A stretch of 53,025 nucleotides of DNA from Plakobranchus ocellatus (lineage: Eukaryota; Mollusca; Gastropoda; Plakobranchidae). The stretch lies in NCBI GenBank assembly GCA_019648995.1, contig BLXT01000430.1, positions 414,612 through 467,636 on the forward strand. Reading direction: 5' to 3'. Each line of letters starts with the position of its first letter. The first letter of the stretch is position 1. The position numbers and the translations under genes are program-made. Below are positions 27,901 to 34,110 of the stretch, piece after piece. The notes beneath the pieces were generated by a model, which did no database searches, was not told the origin of the DNA, and saw only the letters and a list, made by a program, of their open reading frames with translations.

Positions 27901-30900
27901 TTTTAATTTGTTGACACGAATTCAGATGAAATCAAGCTATTGTCAAATTAGGATCAAAAGGACATCTACTTTTTTTTACCCTTGTCTCTTTCATGTGATA
28001 CAAAATTTATTGATGGGCCATGCAACACATCCAGGTATAAGTAATCAAAGGTAATTGGTGGGCCCATGTTTGCATTCAATTTCAAATGCCATCCTTTACA
28101 ATAACATTGACAAAAGCTTATGCTATCTGACTGCGTGTCGATTGTTTTTGTTGTTGATTTTTCTTTAAGCTGAGCCACATCAGATGGAAAATGTATGTAT
28201 TTCTACAAAAGATAATGCCCGATATGTTGTCAGACTAGATTTCAACACATATCAATTCAACTTGCTTTGCGCTTCCTTCCCCTGTAGTCTTTGATTCTTG
28301 TATGCCCTACATGTGTAAACCCTTGTTTCTGCCAATATAACCGCTTTCTCTTCTTTTTCAATCAAATGTTCTCCTGTCTGGCACCAAACCCACCTCTGCT
28401 TCATTGTTACTGCATCGGAGCAGCTCATTGATGGTGAGCAGAGAGCCATGCATCCAATCATCGCGGCTCATCTTCTTATCTCGTGCCATGCTTTCATCAA
28501 ATGGACTTAATGCCTCTTCAAAGCATTGCTGCAGAGTTAAAATACAGAATTCATTTGCTTAAAGGCATTAGGAATTTATAGTACTAAATCAATAGACCTA
28601 AAAAAATTAAAGAAGCTGAAAGATGAAAAGGGGAGGGGGCAATGAAAACATTTGGATAGAGCTAGGTAGATCAAACTGGAGAGAAACCTGTCATGCTGAA
28701 AATAACAAACTTTTCAGAAAAATTTATATGTTTAAAAGCTTATTTGGATTTATTTCCAGAGACCATGAAAATATATTAAGGATATGAACAATAATTTCTC
28801 CAAGATGTGTTTTTGTAGCATGCAGATTAAAACAAACTAGACAGATAAAAGAACACATGGAATCATCCAAAAAGGATGGGTTGATTGATAAAAGAACACA
28901 TGGAATCATCCAAAAAGGATGAGTTGATCTGCAAGATTTATCCTTCACTGGACATGCAAATAAAAAGAGAAATCCTTTCTGAGTGATGTCATGTAATGAA
29001 GACACAGAGGAGAAAAGGGGCAGGGGCACACTAATTATCTAATATAATGTAAGACACTTGGATGGACTGAAAAATCATTCTTACATATCTTTGATATTAC
29101 CAACAGAAAAGAAAAATAAAGTGACAGTGTGGGCAGGCATCATTCGGAGGACAAATGTTGGATACATGATGACCAAGTCAATCACATATGTTTACATTTT
29201 TTCAGTGCCTTATTTTTTTTGACTCAAGTGAAAAAGGAATTACTATTTTTAATCTTTAAGGTCTCAAATGACTCCATGGTACTCAGTTGAAGATAGGAAT
29301 TCATATTATTTTAATTTTTAATAAATAATTGGATATATGAAACAGAACAGAAGGAAATGTCTCACAGTTAGCCTTTTCATGCATGTATTTCACTAGGAAA
29401 GCTCCACCATACCTTATAAACAGATCTCTGGGATGCTTTGGTCTCTCTCTGGGAGGTTACAGACAGCGCGGCTCTGAGAGCAGCTACAGCTCCTTCTCTG
29501 ATAGATGGCTGCAGTTACAACAACAAAAGAAAGAAGAGGAATGAAAAAGTATTATTCAACTTATGTGAAATTTAATTCATGCCGCTTGAAATTTGTAACA
29601 ATTTAATCCAGAAAAATATCTGCTTTCAGAGATATCACATTAATGCTTTCTTCTTCTTCTATGCGTTTTCCCAATGCTGGCAAGTCATATCAAATTTATA
29701 GACTAGTGACCAGAACAGAGTCTGCGGTGAGATCACATCTTCCATAGTGCCATTGAGTTTTGGAGCGGAGGTTATCCTTTGTCTAGGTGGACTTTCTTAG
29801 AGCCACAAGATTTGGAGTGCTCTGCTTTTTAATGCCCAGATCCACAATGGCAATGGGGAGTCGCTCCGATGTTAAGGTTTGAGAACATGTGATACCGATT
29901 CCTAAGTCTGTTGTGATCTGGACGTAATCTGAAGATTATGGTTCAGTCTGTTCATGTGGTGGTAGGGATTCTGTTTGTTTTATGATCGATGTTTTTCATT
30001 CCATCTAGCTGTGATTGTTACTTTGATTGGAGTTTTGGCCTCTTTGAGGGACATTTTGCTACTTGCATCATGGATTGATCTTTCTATAAAAACTGATATT
30101 ATCAAATAATAAAAAAAAAAAACTCACGCTCCATCTCAGCACTTTCCTGCTCATATTAATCTCAATAATAGAAAACCTAAAGGCCAAAAGCAGACATTTT
30201 CTATGTGTTTCTCAATCAAAATGTATATTTTATGTAATTTTGTGATAGCCTCCCGGCTGTCTATAATTCTTTCAACAAGAGCGACTTGTTCTAGAAACAG
30301 CCATGAATCACCAATCGAGTCTCTCTTGCTTTATTTTCAAGAGTAATGTTTTAAACATTCATACTGATTTCAGTGGGTTTTTTGAAAAATAGTATAACTT
30401 TGACTTTTTTTTTATAGACTTAATTTTTATTCTCGTTATAAAGTGGATTCAATTGCATGCAGACCAGAGCCATATAAAATCCTTAAAGTGTGTTTATGTT
30501 TATTCAACTACACACATCCAAGAAACACACCTTGGAGTCCCTCACTGCAAAGAAAATGGAATCAAAGAACTGTTGCACTTGCTGATAAAAGAAAGTTGGA
30601 GTGTTCATTGCCAGCTCTTTTAGAATGAGAACCTGTTTGGGAAAGAAAAAAAGATCTTTCTAAACACAAATCCTTTAAATCATCACAAGTGCATGCATTC
30701 ATGGGTAGAGATTAAAACCCTACACTTAAAGTTTGCGAAGCTCTCATGTAACTTATCTTTTTTTTTTTTTGGTCCATTTTGAAATTTAAAAACAAAAAAA
30801 AAAAAAAAAGATTCTATTTTGAAAGACTTGTCCCTTTTTTCTCCTACCAGCTTTTCAAAAATGGTTCACATCTTTGCTCTTTTCACATCTTTTTAATGAA

Positions 30901-32083
30901 GTTTTATAATATTATTGTTTCTGAAGGCCTTTATTAAGTGACTGCACATTTTTTTTTCAAGAAGCAAGCAATCTAGATACTTACAGAAGCCTGTCTCCTT
31001 CCTTCATTCCTGTCCGAAACAAGCCACTCAAGTGCCCTGCGCACCTCAAATTCTACATATTCAGAGGCGTAAGTTCCTGAAGACAGAGCAAGGATCCCCA
31101 CAGCCTTGGCAGCCATCTCCATCACTCCGAGGTCATAGTAATTTGAAGGCAACAAATTCATCAAATAGTTGGCAAACCTTGTTACTCGGGTCCCAATGTT
31201 GCCAACATCACCACCCAAGAGACTCACTAGAACAGAAACATTTTTAATTTCAAAATTACTTTCATGAGAGCCAAGTTTTCATCACTGTCTCAATAGGAAA
31301 ATGACCAAATTCAGTTGAAAATATTAATATATACATGAGAAACAAGTTTCTGTTTTCATTTGAAAAGCTTTTCAAAAAAATTTTAGAAGATGAGTTGTAT
31401 AGACAGAACCAGTTTCCTGAAAAAATTTGCTTTAGTAATTTTAAGCTCTTTCAGTATCTTATAAAACAGAGCATTACAACAGAATAAATCCATTTGTCTT
31501 TAATTAAGAAAAAATCTTAGCATTAATAATGAAAGAAAAACTTTGGTGGGTATAAATTCAAGTTGAGGATTGCAGAGGAAGGCTTAACTTTTCAAGAACT
31601 AGAAGAAGTATGTATAACAATAACACACAGCCAGAGGCCAAATTAATAACTAAAAGCAATATTGCAGTGGTTGTCATCAGAAGTGGGGAACCTATTTATG
31701 TAACAAACTAATTTAAAAATTATCATCGTAGGGTGTTGTGCAGCCTGAAAGTCTGATAATACAGCAAAGCAACGGATCAATTAGGCCAAACTTATTTCAA
31801 ATGTCTGAATAATTTGTTTTTGGAATCATTTACTATCCCACAGAACTGCAGCCTCACCTATGGCAAGAACTCCCCCTTTCCTCTCATTCACGTCAGAGCT
31901 GGAAACCATTTCAAAGATGTGGTGATTGAATTCATCCATAAATGTGGCCACTTCATCTTGTGGCATTTCACGGAGCTCTGTCACCACAAAATGATGCAGT
32001 TCTATGGCCGTTTTGAAACGCAAATCTTCTTGCCTGTGCTTCAGGCCGACCACAAAAGTTTGCAGGGCAGCTTTAGTTGTCAT
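830..32083 (-). CDS. MTOR: mTOR serine/threonine kinase, N-terminal 1553 codons (33 exons, 3' part off the window)
   Basis: Catalytic subunit of TOR complexes 1 and 2, which couple nutrient and growth-factor signals to translation, autophagy and growth at lysosomal and other membranes. I joined 33 exons, each with GT donor and AG acceptor; phases match at every junction and the total is a whole number of codons. Landmarks close to human mTOR are [19 protein letters not shown] (exon 1), [38 protein letters not shown] and [14 protein letters not shown]. Residues 1 to about 1280 are HEAT-repeat solenoid, and from about 1283 on it is FAT domain. The start at 32083 has an in-frame TAA 9 nt upstream, and the N terminus is shorter than the human one. 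FRB, kinase and FATC domains must lie left of position 830. The family call is essentially certain; some exon edges could be off by a few bases. Confidence 0.97.
1134..1413. repeat. (GA)n-rich microsatellite
   Basis: About 280 bases almost wholly of A and G on the plus strand, with GAGAGA, GAAA and GATA variants. It lies in the intron between mTOR exons 33 and 32. The open frames through it on the minus strand (Ser/Leu-rich) are by-products of the composition. Confidence 0.9.
1444..1559 (-). CDS. MTOR: mTOR exon 32
   Basis: Residues 1489-1527. Acceptor ACGTAG|GTCA, donor CAGCAA|GTAATA. Contains [15 protein letters not shown] and [18 protein letters not shown], matching human mTOR. Confidence 0.95.
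1878..2112 (+). mobile_element. tRNA-derived SINE (family 1)
   Basis: The head resembles a tRNA: an A-box-like GGTAACTCATCTGGTTAG, then a B-box-like GAGGTTCCGGGCTCTAATCCC about 45 bases on. The body (CACGAAATGGGTAGCTAGG and AAAGCAATAGCAAACTACC) resembles the conserved central domain reported in some invertebrate SINEs; I name that from memory and did not check it. It ends near an AT-rich tail. It lies in the intron between mTOR exons 32 and 31, antisense to the gene. Confidence 0.8.
2161..2261 (-). CDS. MTOR: mTOR exon 31
   Basis: Residues 1455-1488. Acceptor CTGCAG|GCAC, donor CTTG|GTGAG. Contains [17 protein letters not shown] and [13 protein letters not shown], matching human mTOR. Confidence 0.95.
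2262..3500. other. mTOR intron 30-31, mostly plain
   Basis: AT-rich intron. The only structure seen is a tRNA-like stretch near 3381-3462 (listed separately). No exon or other gene was found. Confidence 0.6.
3381..3462 (-). mobile_element. possible decayed tRNA-derived SINE head
   Basis: On the minus strand, GTTGGTGGTGTAATAGTCAA resembles the start and A box of a tRNA-derived SINE. I cannot find a convincing B box, so this may be chance or an old fragment. Confidence 0.3.
3501..3640 (-). CDS. MTOR: mTOR exon 30
   Basis: Residues 1409-1454. Acceptor CTGCAG|AAAG, donor GACTG|GTGGGT. Contains [16 protein letters not shown] and [12 protein letters not shown], matching human [16 protein letters not shown] and GRMRCLEALGEW. 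Confidence 0.96.
4197..4275 (-). CDS. MTOR: mTOR exon 29
   Basis: Residues 1382-1408. Acceptor TTCAG|TATAA, donor AATTTG|GTGAGC. Codes [18 protein letters not shown], matching human INNKLQQPEAAAGVLEYA. Confidence 0.95.
4521..4654 (-). CDS. MTOR: mTOR exon 28
   Basis: Residues 1338-1381. Acceptor CTGCAG|GGTC, donor ATCAG|GTGAGG. Contains [20 protein letters not shown] and [15 protein letters not shown], nearly the human FAT sequence. Confidence 0.97.
4863..5099. repeat. 51-bp minisatellite, about 4.5 copies
   Basis: Unit begins GTGTTTGCACATATTTAAGA and ends AAAGTTATGA. Three central copies are almost identical and the outer ones diverged. It lies in the intron between mTOR exons 28 and 27. 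As 51 is a multiple of 3, one minus-strand frame reads as a 17-residue repeat, but it is intronic. Confidence 0.9.
5163..5325 (-). CDS. MTOR: mTOR exon 27 (start of FAT domain)
   Basis: Residues 1283-1337. Acceptor CCATAG|GGAT, donor GACAAG|GTGGGG. Contains [15 protein letters not shown] and [14 protein letters not shown], matching human DLFNAAFVSCWSELN and [14 protein letters not shown]. Confidence 0.96.
5388..5417. repeat. 30-bp copy of mTOR exon 27 sequence in the adjoining intron
   Basis: The 30 bases at 5388-5417 are identical to 5280-5309 inside exon 27, in the same orientation and 108 bases away. The copy sits upstream of the exon 27 acceptor in gene direction. Confidence 0.9.
5661..5800. 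repeat. 70-bp tandem duplication across an mTOR exon-intron boundary
   Basis: 5661-5730 and 5731-5800 are the same 70 bases but for one difference (c at 5716, t at 5786). Each copy holds the last 35 nt of exon 26, the donor GCCAG|GTATG and 35 nt of intron. The near identity means a recent event. Confidence 0.95.
5766..5908 (-). CDS. MTOR: mTOR exon 26
   Basis: Residues 1236-1282. Acceptor CTGCAG|GCAC, donor GCCAG|GTATG. Contains [17 protein letters not shown] and [14 protein letters not shown], matching human. A tandem copy of the exon's last 35 nt plus donor follows in the intron (5661-5730), giving a second identical donor at 5696|5695. The proximal donor keeps the frame with exon 27; the distal one would not. 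Confidence 0.94.
5909..6959. other. mTOR intron 25-26, nothing recognised
   Basis: About 1 kb of AT-rich sequence with no repeat, exon or RNA gene that I could identify on either strand. Confidence 0.6.
6960..7112 (-). CDS. MTOR: mTOR exon 25
   Basis: Residues 1185-1235, phase 0. Acceptor GACCAG|GGTA, donor AAGAGG|GTGAGC. Starts [15 protein letters not shown], matching human GYTLADEEEDPLIYQ. Lysine-rich loop in the middle, then [11 protein letters not shown], matching ETGPMKKLHVS. Confidence 0.93.
7580..7835 (-). CDS. MTOR: mTOR exon 24
   Basis: Residues 1099-1184. Acceptor CATCAG|GAGT, donor CTTAAG|GTGAGG. Contains [31 protein letters not shown] and [15 protein letters not shown], matching human mTOR. 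Confidence 0.97.
8211..8323 (-). CDS. MTOR: mTOR exon 23
   Basis: Residues 1062-1098. Acceptor CCACAG|TTGC, donor CGCAG|GTCAG. Contains [17 protein letters not shown], nearly the human sequence. Confidence 0.96.
8391..8643. repeat. 52-bp minisatellite, about 4.8 copies
   Basis: Unit runs TTCTTGATGGGAAGATATGT, a TTAGGATACAGGAAACTC part and TATATATGTATG. Copies differ by a few bases. It lies in the intron between mTOR exons 23 and 22. Confidence 0.9.
8644..9776. other. mTOR intron 22-23, rest
   Basis: AT-rich, with poly-A and poly-T runs and a short (TA)n near 9073-9088. No further feature recognised. Confidence 0.55.
9777..9944 (-). CDS. MTOR: mTOR exon 22
   Basis: Residues 1006-1061, phase 0. 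Acceptor TTCCAG|CACT, donor GCCAAG|GTGAGG. Contains [17 protein letters not shown] and [15 protein letters not shown], matching human mTOR. Confidence 0.95.
10111..10262 (-). mobile_element. tRNA-derived SINE (family 2), copy A
   Basis: Read on the minus strand: GTTGGTGGCATAGTGGATAG (A box), then GGGGGTTCAAGTCTGC (B box), then GAGCCTGAGATCATATTG and an A-rich tail (the T-rich run at 10111-10140 on the plus strand). A second copy with the same order of parts is at 36530-36690. It lies in the intron between mTOR exons 22 and 21, in sense with the gene. Confidence 0.8.
10877..10963 (-). CDS. MTOR: mTOR exon 21
   Basis: Residues 977-1005, phase 0. Acceptor CTTCAG|TTCC, donor ATCAAG|GTAAGC. Codes [17 protein letters not shown] and so on, matching human FLFQQLGMLVSFVKSHI. 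Confidence 0.95.
11507..11748 (-). CDS. MTOR: mTOR exon 20
   Basis: Residues 896-976. Acceptor ATCCAG|AGGT, donor AGAGAG|GTGAAA. Contains [16 protein letters not shown] and [15 protein letters not shown], matching human mTOR. Confidence 0.96.
11989..12124 (-). CDS. MTOR: mTOR exon 19
   Basis: Residues 851-895. Acceptor CAACAG|GTAATC, donor GGAG|GTACAG. Starts [17 protein letters not shown], like human; then a lysine- and serine-rich loop where animal mTORs differ. Confidence 0.93.
12125..13307. other. mTOR intron 18-19, nothing recognised
   Basis: AT-rich with several A and T homopolymers (around 12890-12910 and 13060-13085). No exon, RNA gene or clear repeat seen. Confidence 0.55.
13308..13442 (-). 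CDS. MTOR: mTOR exon 18
   Basis: Residues 806-850, phase 0. Acceptor CTCCAG|GTTG, donor AGAGAG|GTAAGG. Contains [17 protein letters not shown] and [13 protein letters not shown], nearly the human sequence. Confidence 0.97.
13665..13734. other. poly-G run and assembly gap (N at 13679-13734)
   Basis: A run of G leads straight into 56 N within the intron between mTOR exons 18 and 17. The gap length may be nominal. Flanking exons are intact. Confidence 0.95.
14145..14237 (-). CDS. MTOR: mTOR exon 17
   Basis: Residues 775-805, phase 0. Acceptor GTGCAG|GTCA, donor CGAGAG|GTAAAT. Contains [13 protein letters not shown] and [12 protein letters not shown], matching human VSGLEMRKWVDEL and DMLQDSSLLAKR. 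Confidence 0.95.
14984..15067 (-). CDS. MTOR: mTOR exon 16
   Basis: Residues 747-774, phase 0. Acceptor GATCAG|GCAT, donor GCGCAG|GTAAGT. Codes [15 protein letters not shown] and so on, matching human ALILKLKDPDPDPNPGV. Confidence 0.94.
15068..16650. other. mTOR introns around exon 15 (15744-15866), nothing recognised
   Basis: Both introns (15068-15743 and 15867-16650) are plain AT-rich sequence. No mobile element, RNA gene or extra exon seen. Confidence 0.5.
15744..15866 (-). CDS. MTOR: mTOR exon 15
   Basis: Residues 706-746, phase 0. Acceptor TTTCAG|ATTC, donor GAAT|GTAAGG. Contains [16 protein letters not shown] and KMLGHLISN, matching human mTOR. Confidence 0.96.
16651..16856 (-). CDS. 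MTOR: mTOR exon 14
   Basis: Residues 637-705. Acceptor CATCAG|ATGC, donor ACAG|GTACAT. Contains [19 protein letters not shown] and [14 protein letters not shown], among the most conserved HEAT-domain stretches. Confidence 0.97.
17509..17605 (-). CDS. MTOR: mTOR exon 13
   Basis: Residues 605-636. Acceptor GTCTCAG|CTCC, donor CTCAG|GTACAG. Contains [15 protein letters not shown], matching human [15 protein letters not shown]. The acceptor is the most likely of several AGs in a CAG-rich stretch. Confidence 0.92.
18005..18201 (-). CDS. MTOR: mTOR exon 12
   Basis: Residues 539-604. Acceptor CTTAG|CTCC, donor CTAAAG|GTCGG. Contains [17 protein letters not shown] and [16 protein letters not shown], close to human. 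Confidence 0.96.
18646..18803 (-). CDS. MTOR: mTOR exon 11
   Basis: Residues 486-538. Acceptor CACCAG|CCCT, donor CCCG|GTGAG. Contains [27 protein letters not shown] and QPLRHPG, matching human mTOR. Confidence 0.96.
18820..19110. repeat. minisatellite with alternating unit lengths (about 60 bp, five copies)
   Basis: Unit contains AAGCTTAAGGTTGAACTGC, TCCCTAGCTAAGTATTGTC and AAATA(C/A)TGTCAGTGTC. Two versions alternate, one with an extra AAATAGTGTGAG part, so the higher-order unit is about 120 bp. It follows the acceptor of mTOR exon 11 within the intron. Confidence 0.85.
19710..19838 (-). CDS. MTOR: mTOR exon 10
   Basis: Residues 443-485. Acceptor CTACAG|GAAG, donor CTGAG|GTAAAG. Contains [15 protein letters not shown] and VKELLESML, almost the human sequence. 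Confidence 0.96.
19839..21142. other. mTOR intron 9-10, nothing recognised but (AAAT)n
   Basis: About 1.3 kb, AT-rich, with a short (AAAT)n at about 20622-20645. No exon or mobile element seen. Confidence 0.5.
21143..21322 (-). CDS. MTOR: mTOR exon 9
   Basis: Residues 383-442 with split codons at both ends. Acceptor CCCCCAG|ATTCC, donor ACAAA|GTAAAT. Contains [14 protein letters not shown] and [13 protein letters not shown], matching human FQALGLLSVAVRSE and VLDIIRAALPPKD. Confidence 0.94.
24051..24520. repeat. degenerate minisatellite, unit about 86 bp, about 5 copies
   Basis: The unit begins CCCTCCTCAAGTTCCATAAG, continues through a GTTTGTAACAATAA part and an AATTGAATGATCAAAG part, and ends in T-rich CTTTCATTTCACAACCCAG. 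Two central copies are nearly identical; the outer ones are eroded. Confidence 0.8.
25115..25138 (-). CDS. MTOR: candidate 24-nt mTOR microexon (cassette)
   Basis: Inside the 5.2-kb intron between exons 8 and 9. On the minus strand a pyrimidine-rich tract and a CTAAC branch-like motif precede ATTATTAG|GATCC, and 24 nt later comes the strong donor GACG|GTATGT. Its phases fit: exon 8 ends in two bases of a codon, the microexon gives one base, seven codons and two bases, and exon 9 gives the last base. Inclusion would add eight residues (about MIPPRKDR) without a stop. The human protein has no matching insert, so this is either a lineage-specific cassette exon or chance. No transcript evidence can be seen here. 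Confidence 0.4.
26485..26597 (-). CDS. MTOR: mTOR exon 8
   Basis: Residues 346-382 plus two bases. Acceptor CTGCCAG|ATCT, donor AGAAT|GTGAGT. Contains [13 protein letters not shown], matching human NLLPRLAAFRP. It ends in the phase that fits exon 9 and also the candidate microexon at 25115-25138. Confidence 0.93.
26940..27110 (-). CDS. MTOR: mTOR exon 7
   Basis: Residues 289-345, phase 0. Acceptor TTTCAG|GATG, donor GACAGG|GTAAAA. The first two thirds are poorly conserved, as in this disordered-loop part of animal mTOR. The end, [14 protein letters not shown], matches human SRCCRDLMEEKFDQ and anchors the exon. Confidence 0.88.
27560..27622 (-). CDS. MTOR: mTOR exon 6
   Basis: Residues 268-288, a 63-nt phase-0 exon. 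Acceptor TTTCAG|CGAC, donor AAGG|GTGAG. Codes [18 protein letters not shown], matching the human RLREEMEEIT segment. Confidence 0.9.
28394..28528 (-). CDS. MTOR: mTOR exon 5
   Basis: Residues 223-267, phase 0. Acceptor CTGCAG|CAAT, donor GCAGAG|GTGGG. Contains [16 protein letters not shown] and [12 protein letters not shown], matching human FEEAEKGFDETLAKEK and IHGALLILNELV. Confidence 0.93.
28843..28928. repeat. 43-bp direct duplication
   Basis: Two adjacent copies of a 43-base unit starting GATAAAAGAACACATGGAAT, with one or two differences. It lies in the intron between mTOR exons 5 and 4. Confidence 0.85.
29413..29508 (-). CDS. MTOR: mTOR exon 4
   Basis: Residues 191-222, phase 0. Acceptor CTGCAG|CCAT, donor TATAAG|GTATGG. 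Contains [13 protein letters not shown] and SQRETK, matching human [13 protein letters not shown] and TQREPK. Confidence 0.93.
29640..30070 (-). mobile_element. decayed LINE (non-LTR retrotransposon) 3' end
   Basis: Minus-strand frames, with stops and frameshifts, give [14 protein letters not shown], then KAEHSKSCG: the C-x-C-G ... AEH ... C arrangement found at the C terminus of many LINE reverse transcriptases. The minus strand then ends in a GAAGAAGAAG tail (the CTTCTTCTTC at 29646-29659), typical of such elements. It lies in the intron between mTOR exons 4 and 3. Ends are approximate. Confidence 0.55.
30531..30632 (-). CDS. MTOR: mTOR exon 3
   Basis: Residues 157-190, phase 0 at both ends. 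Acceptor AACAG|GTTC, donor CAAG|GTGTG. Contains [17 protein letters not shown], matching the human VLRELAISVPTFFFQQV stretch. Confidence 0.93.
30633..31857. other. mTOR introns 1-2 and 2-3, nothing recognised
   Basis: The introns on both sides of exon 2 (30985-31226) are AT-rich, with poly-T and poly-A runs near 30760-30810. No mobile element or extra exon seen. Confidence 0.5.
30985..31226 (-). CDS. MTOR: mTOR exon 2
   Basis: Residues 76-156. Acceptor TTCTAG|TGAG, donor TCT|GTAAGT. Contains [13 protein letters not shown] and [14 protein letters not shown], nearly the same as human mTOR HEAT-repeat sequence. Confidence 0.95.
31858..32083 (-). CDS. MTOR: mTOR exon 1 (first coding exon)
   Basis: Codes residues 1-75 plus one base. 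It starts [15 protein letters not shown], aligned with the human QQFASGLKSRNEE region, and ends at the donor ATAG|GTGAG. An in-frame stop TAA at 32090-32092 fixes this ATG as the first possible start in the exon. It holds the first HEAT units. Confidence 0.95.
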
Positions 32084-32117
32084 GTTGGGTTACTTGCTTC
32101 ACTCAGTCTTTATAATT
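32084..32117 (-). promoter_or_regulatory. probable mTOR 5' leader segment with upstream splice acceptor
   Basis: Just upstream of the ATG, the minus strand reads TCTAAC, then a short pyrimidine-rich stretch ending CTTACCAG|AATTAT at 32118|32117. This looks like a branch point plus acceptor. The simplest reading is that exon 1 is joined to a non-coding first exon somewhere in the spacer. I could not place that exon or the transcription start. Confidence 0.4.
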
Positions 32118-33237
32118 CTGGTAAGGGTAGTTAGATTTCCCCCACATGTACTATACTCTGGAAGGGAGTCTGCAATTTATCATGTAAGTAAAGTGTAATG
32201 AAAACTTAAAGGAAAAAAGAGGAGACAAGGAAGGAGAGGGGGGCAAAAATTATGTCTTTTCGTGTTCTCTAGATGTAAAAACACACAAATGCAAAGTTTA
32301 TTTTTCAGTCCATATTGATCACTCTTCAAAGTGGCCAAATCTCAGTATTTGAAATCATTTGAAAGCTCAAAATTTAAAATCACCCAAAAACGGAAATTTC
32401 GGAGGCAGCTAACATTTTTGAATTGAAGGGAAATGAGTAAAAGAGTTGGTGACCCCCCACACCTTTGTTGACAAAATATAAAAGTTGTCTCCAGGAATGT
32501 TTGCTTTGTCAAATATTTTCCCCACATTATAAACAGGGATGAATTCAAATGAAGAGAGATGGAAAAGAATGTTATAAGTATCAATGCTACATTGAAAGTT
32601 TGGTCATTTGTATTTATAAATTCTAATTTCACCTCATTCAAAAAGAATGATTAATGCTCAGATTGAAAACAAAATAAGCTCACCAAAAAATATTCCTACA
32701 GTTGCTAAAAACAAGACGAGTATGACAAGCTTTGATATAGACAGAATTATTCTGTTTGTATTTTGATTATCTTTTTTAAAGTGTGTTTTTCTACATTCGA
32801 TCATGTTTCATTGAAAAACAAATTCGGTGCAGATTCCTGGATCTAGTTTCTGGAATCATTTGTTTTGTGAAATCAATGCGCTAATTTCCGTTGAAGAAAA
32901 AAAGCGCTAAATGACTTTTATACAAAAAATCCTTAGTGGTATCATGTAGATCTAATTAGAGGCCACATATCTATGATAGATAGCCATCAAGGTCCAACCT
33001 ATGACAGTTTCATTACATATTACTTGCAGCACTTCCCATCCTGTGAATAAGCGAAACATGCCAAAGCCTTACTTCCGTACCAGGTGGCTGATGCAGACTA
33101 AGCTTGGTTTACGCTAGAGATATACATCAGGCTTAGCAAACCATATAAAATGGTCAGGGCTAAATGTTCATTTCTGAGTAGTTAGAGATACTGAATTATC
33201 ATAACATATTTAACATTACCATGATTAAAATTCAAAC
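32118..33237. other. mTOR 5' flank or leader intron, nothing recognised
   Basis: AT-rich sequence upstream of exon 1. No TATA box or CpG-rich start region stands out. If the leader acceptor at 32118 is real, this is intron. Confidence 0.45.
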
Positions 33238-34110
33238 CTATCTTGAATAGCATTGCCCAGGGCAGAGCCAACAATAAAGAAAGAAATAACTTGAATAGTC
33301 AATCAGTTTTGACAAAAGAGAGGCATTTAGAAAATGGTATTGAATCTGGAAATAGGTTATTGCATTTACTAGCTGAAGTTTTTGCAACCATAGCAGATTT
33401 GGGTGCTCAAAAAACAACAATTTTAATGAACATCTATATGATTCCAAGAGACCTGAGAAATTTTATATTCATAAATGGCACTATCTAAATTAAAAATAAA
33501 TGGGGCCACAAATCACCTCTAGTAAAAGAATTAGTATTGCATCTGTGATTCTCTTCCTCCTAATAGCTACTTCTACCATTATTGCTGCTGCTGCTTCTTT
33601 AAATTGTTTAAAAGGATACATCTGTTAAAAGCCTGCTAATTATGACAGTGAACATCTTCTGCCATAAGAAGATGATAGAGGATAATAACAACTAACTGTT
33701 ACAGTAAGAAGAAAAAGTTTCAAAAACTTTTAACATTAGCATGCACTACCAATGTTCCTAGCAAAATCAGGATAATCCAGGACCAGGCCCAAAGACTTTT
33801 AAATAGCTTCATAAGCAGGTAAGTTATATTGTAAATAGTGCTTTTGTCCATACAATATCTCCACCATTTTTGCTTGCAACCTCTTCATTTCGTTGGTAGC
33901 TGATAAAAGTTGATCTAGAAGTCATTGGGCCTGTCCCCATACTATCCTACAAAATCAAGTTTAGAATTAATGACGAAGGTAAAAAATCAATGATCACTAA
34001 TTTTAGATTAGTAATTCATGTGCCCCGTACTATTTCCCGATACCTCACACAGATAACGGCAAAGAGCAAAAAAAGAAGAGGGAGGACTATGCCTACCAGC
34101 GTTATCTATC
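33238..34110. repeat. dispersed repeat, copy 1
   Basis: Shares, in the same order and orientation, many short blocks with 40436-41450: GAATAGTCAATCAGTTTTG, CTAGCTGAAGTTT, CACAAATCACCTCT, ACCAATGTTCCTAGCAAAAT and AGAGGGAGGAC. The blocks are separated by indels, so the two are old copies of one mobile or duplicated sequence. No coding capacity was recognised. Confidence 0.75.

Noticed and set aside
27966..28178. 70-codon minus-strand ORF in an mTOR intron, possible extra exon
   Set aside because: Exons 5 and 6 join in phase without it, and human mTOR has no matching segment.
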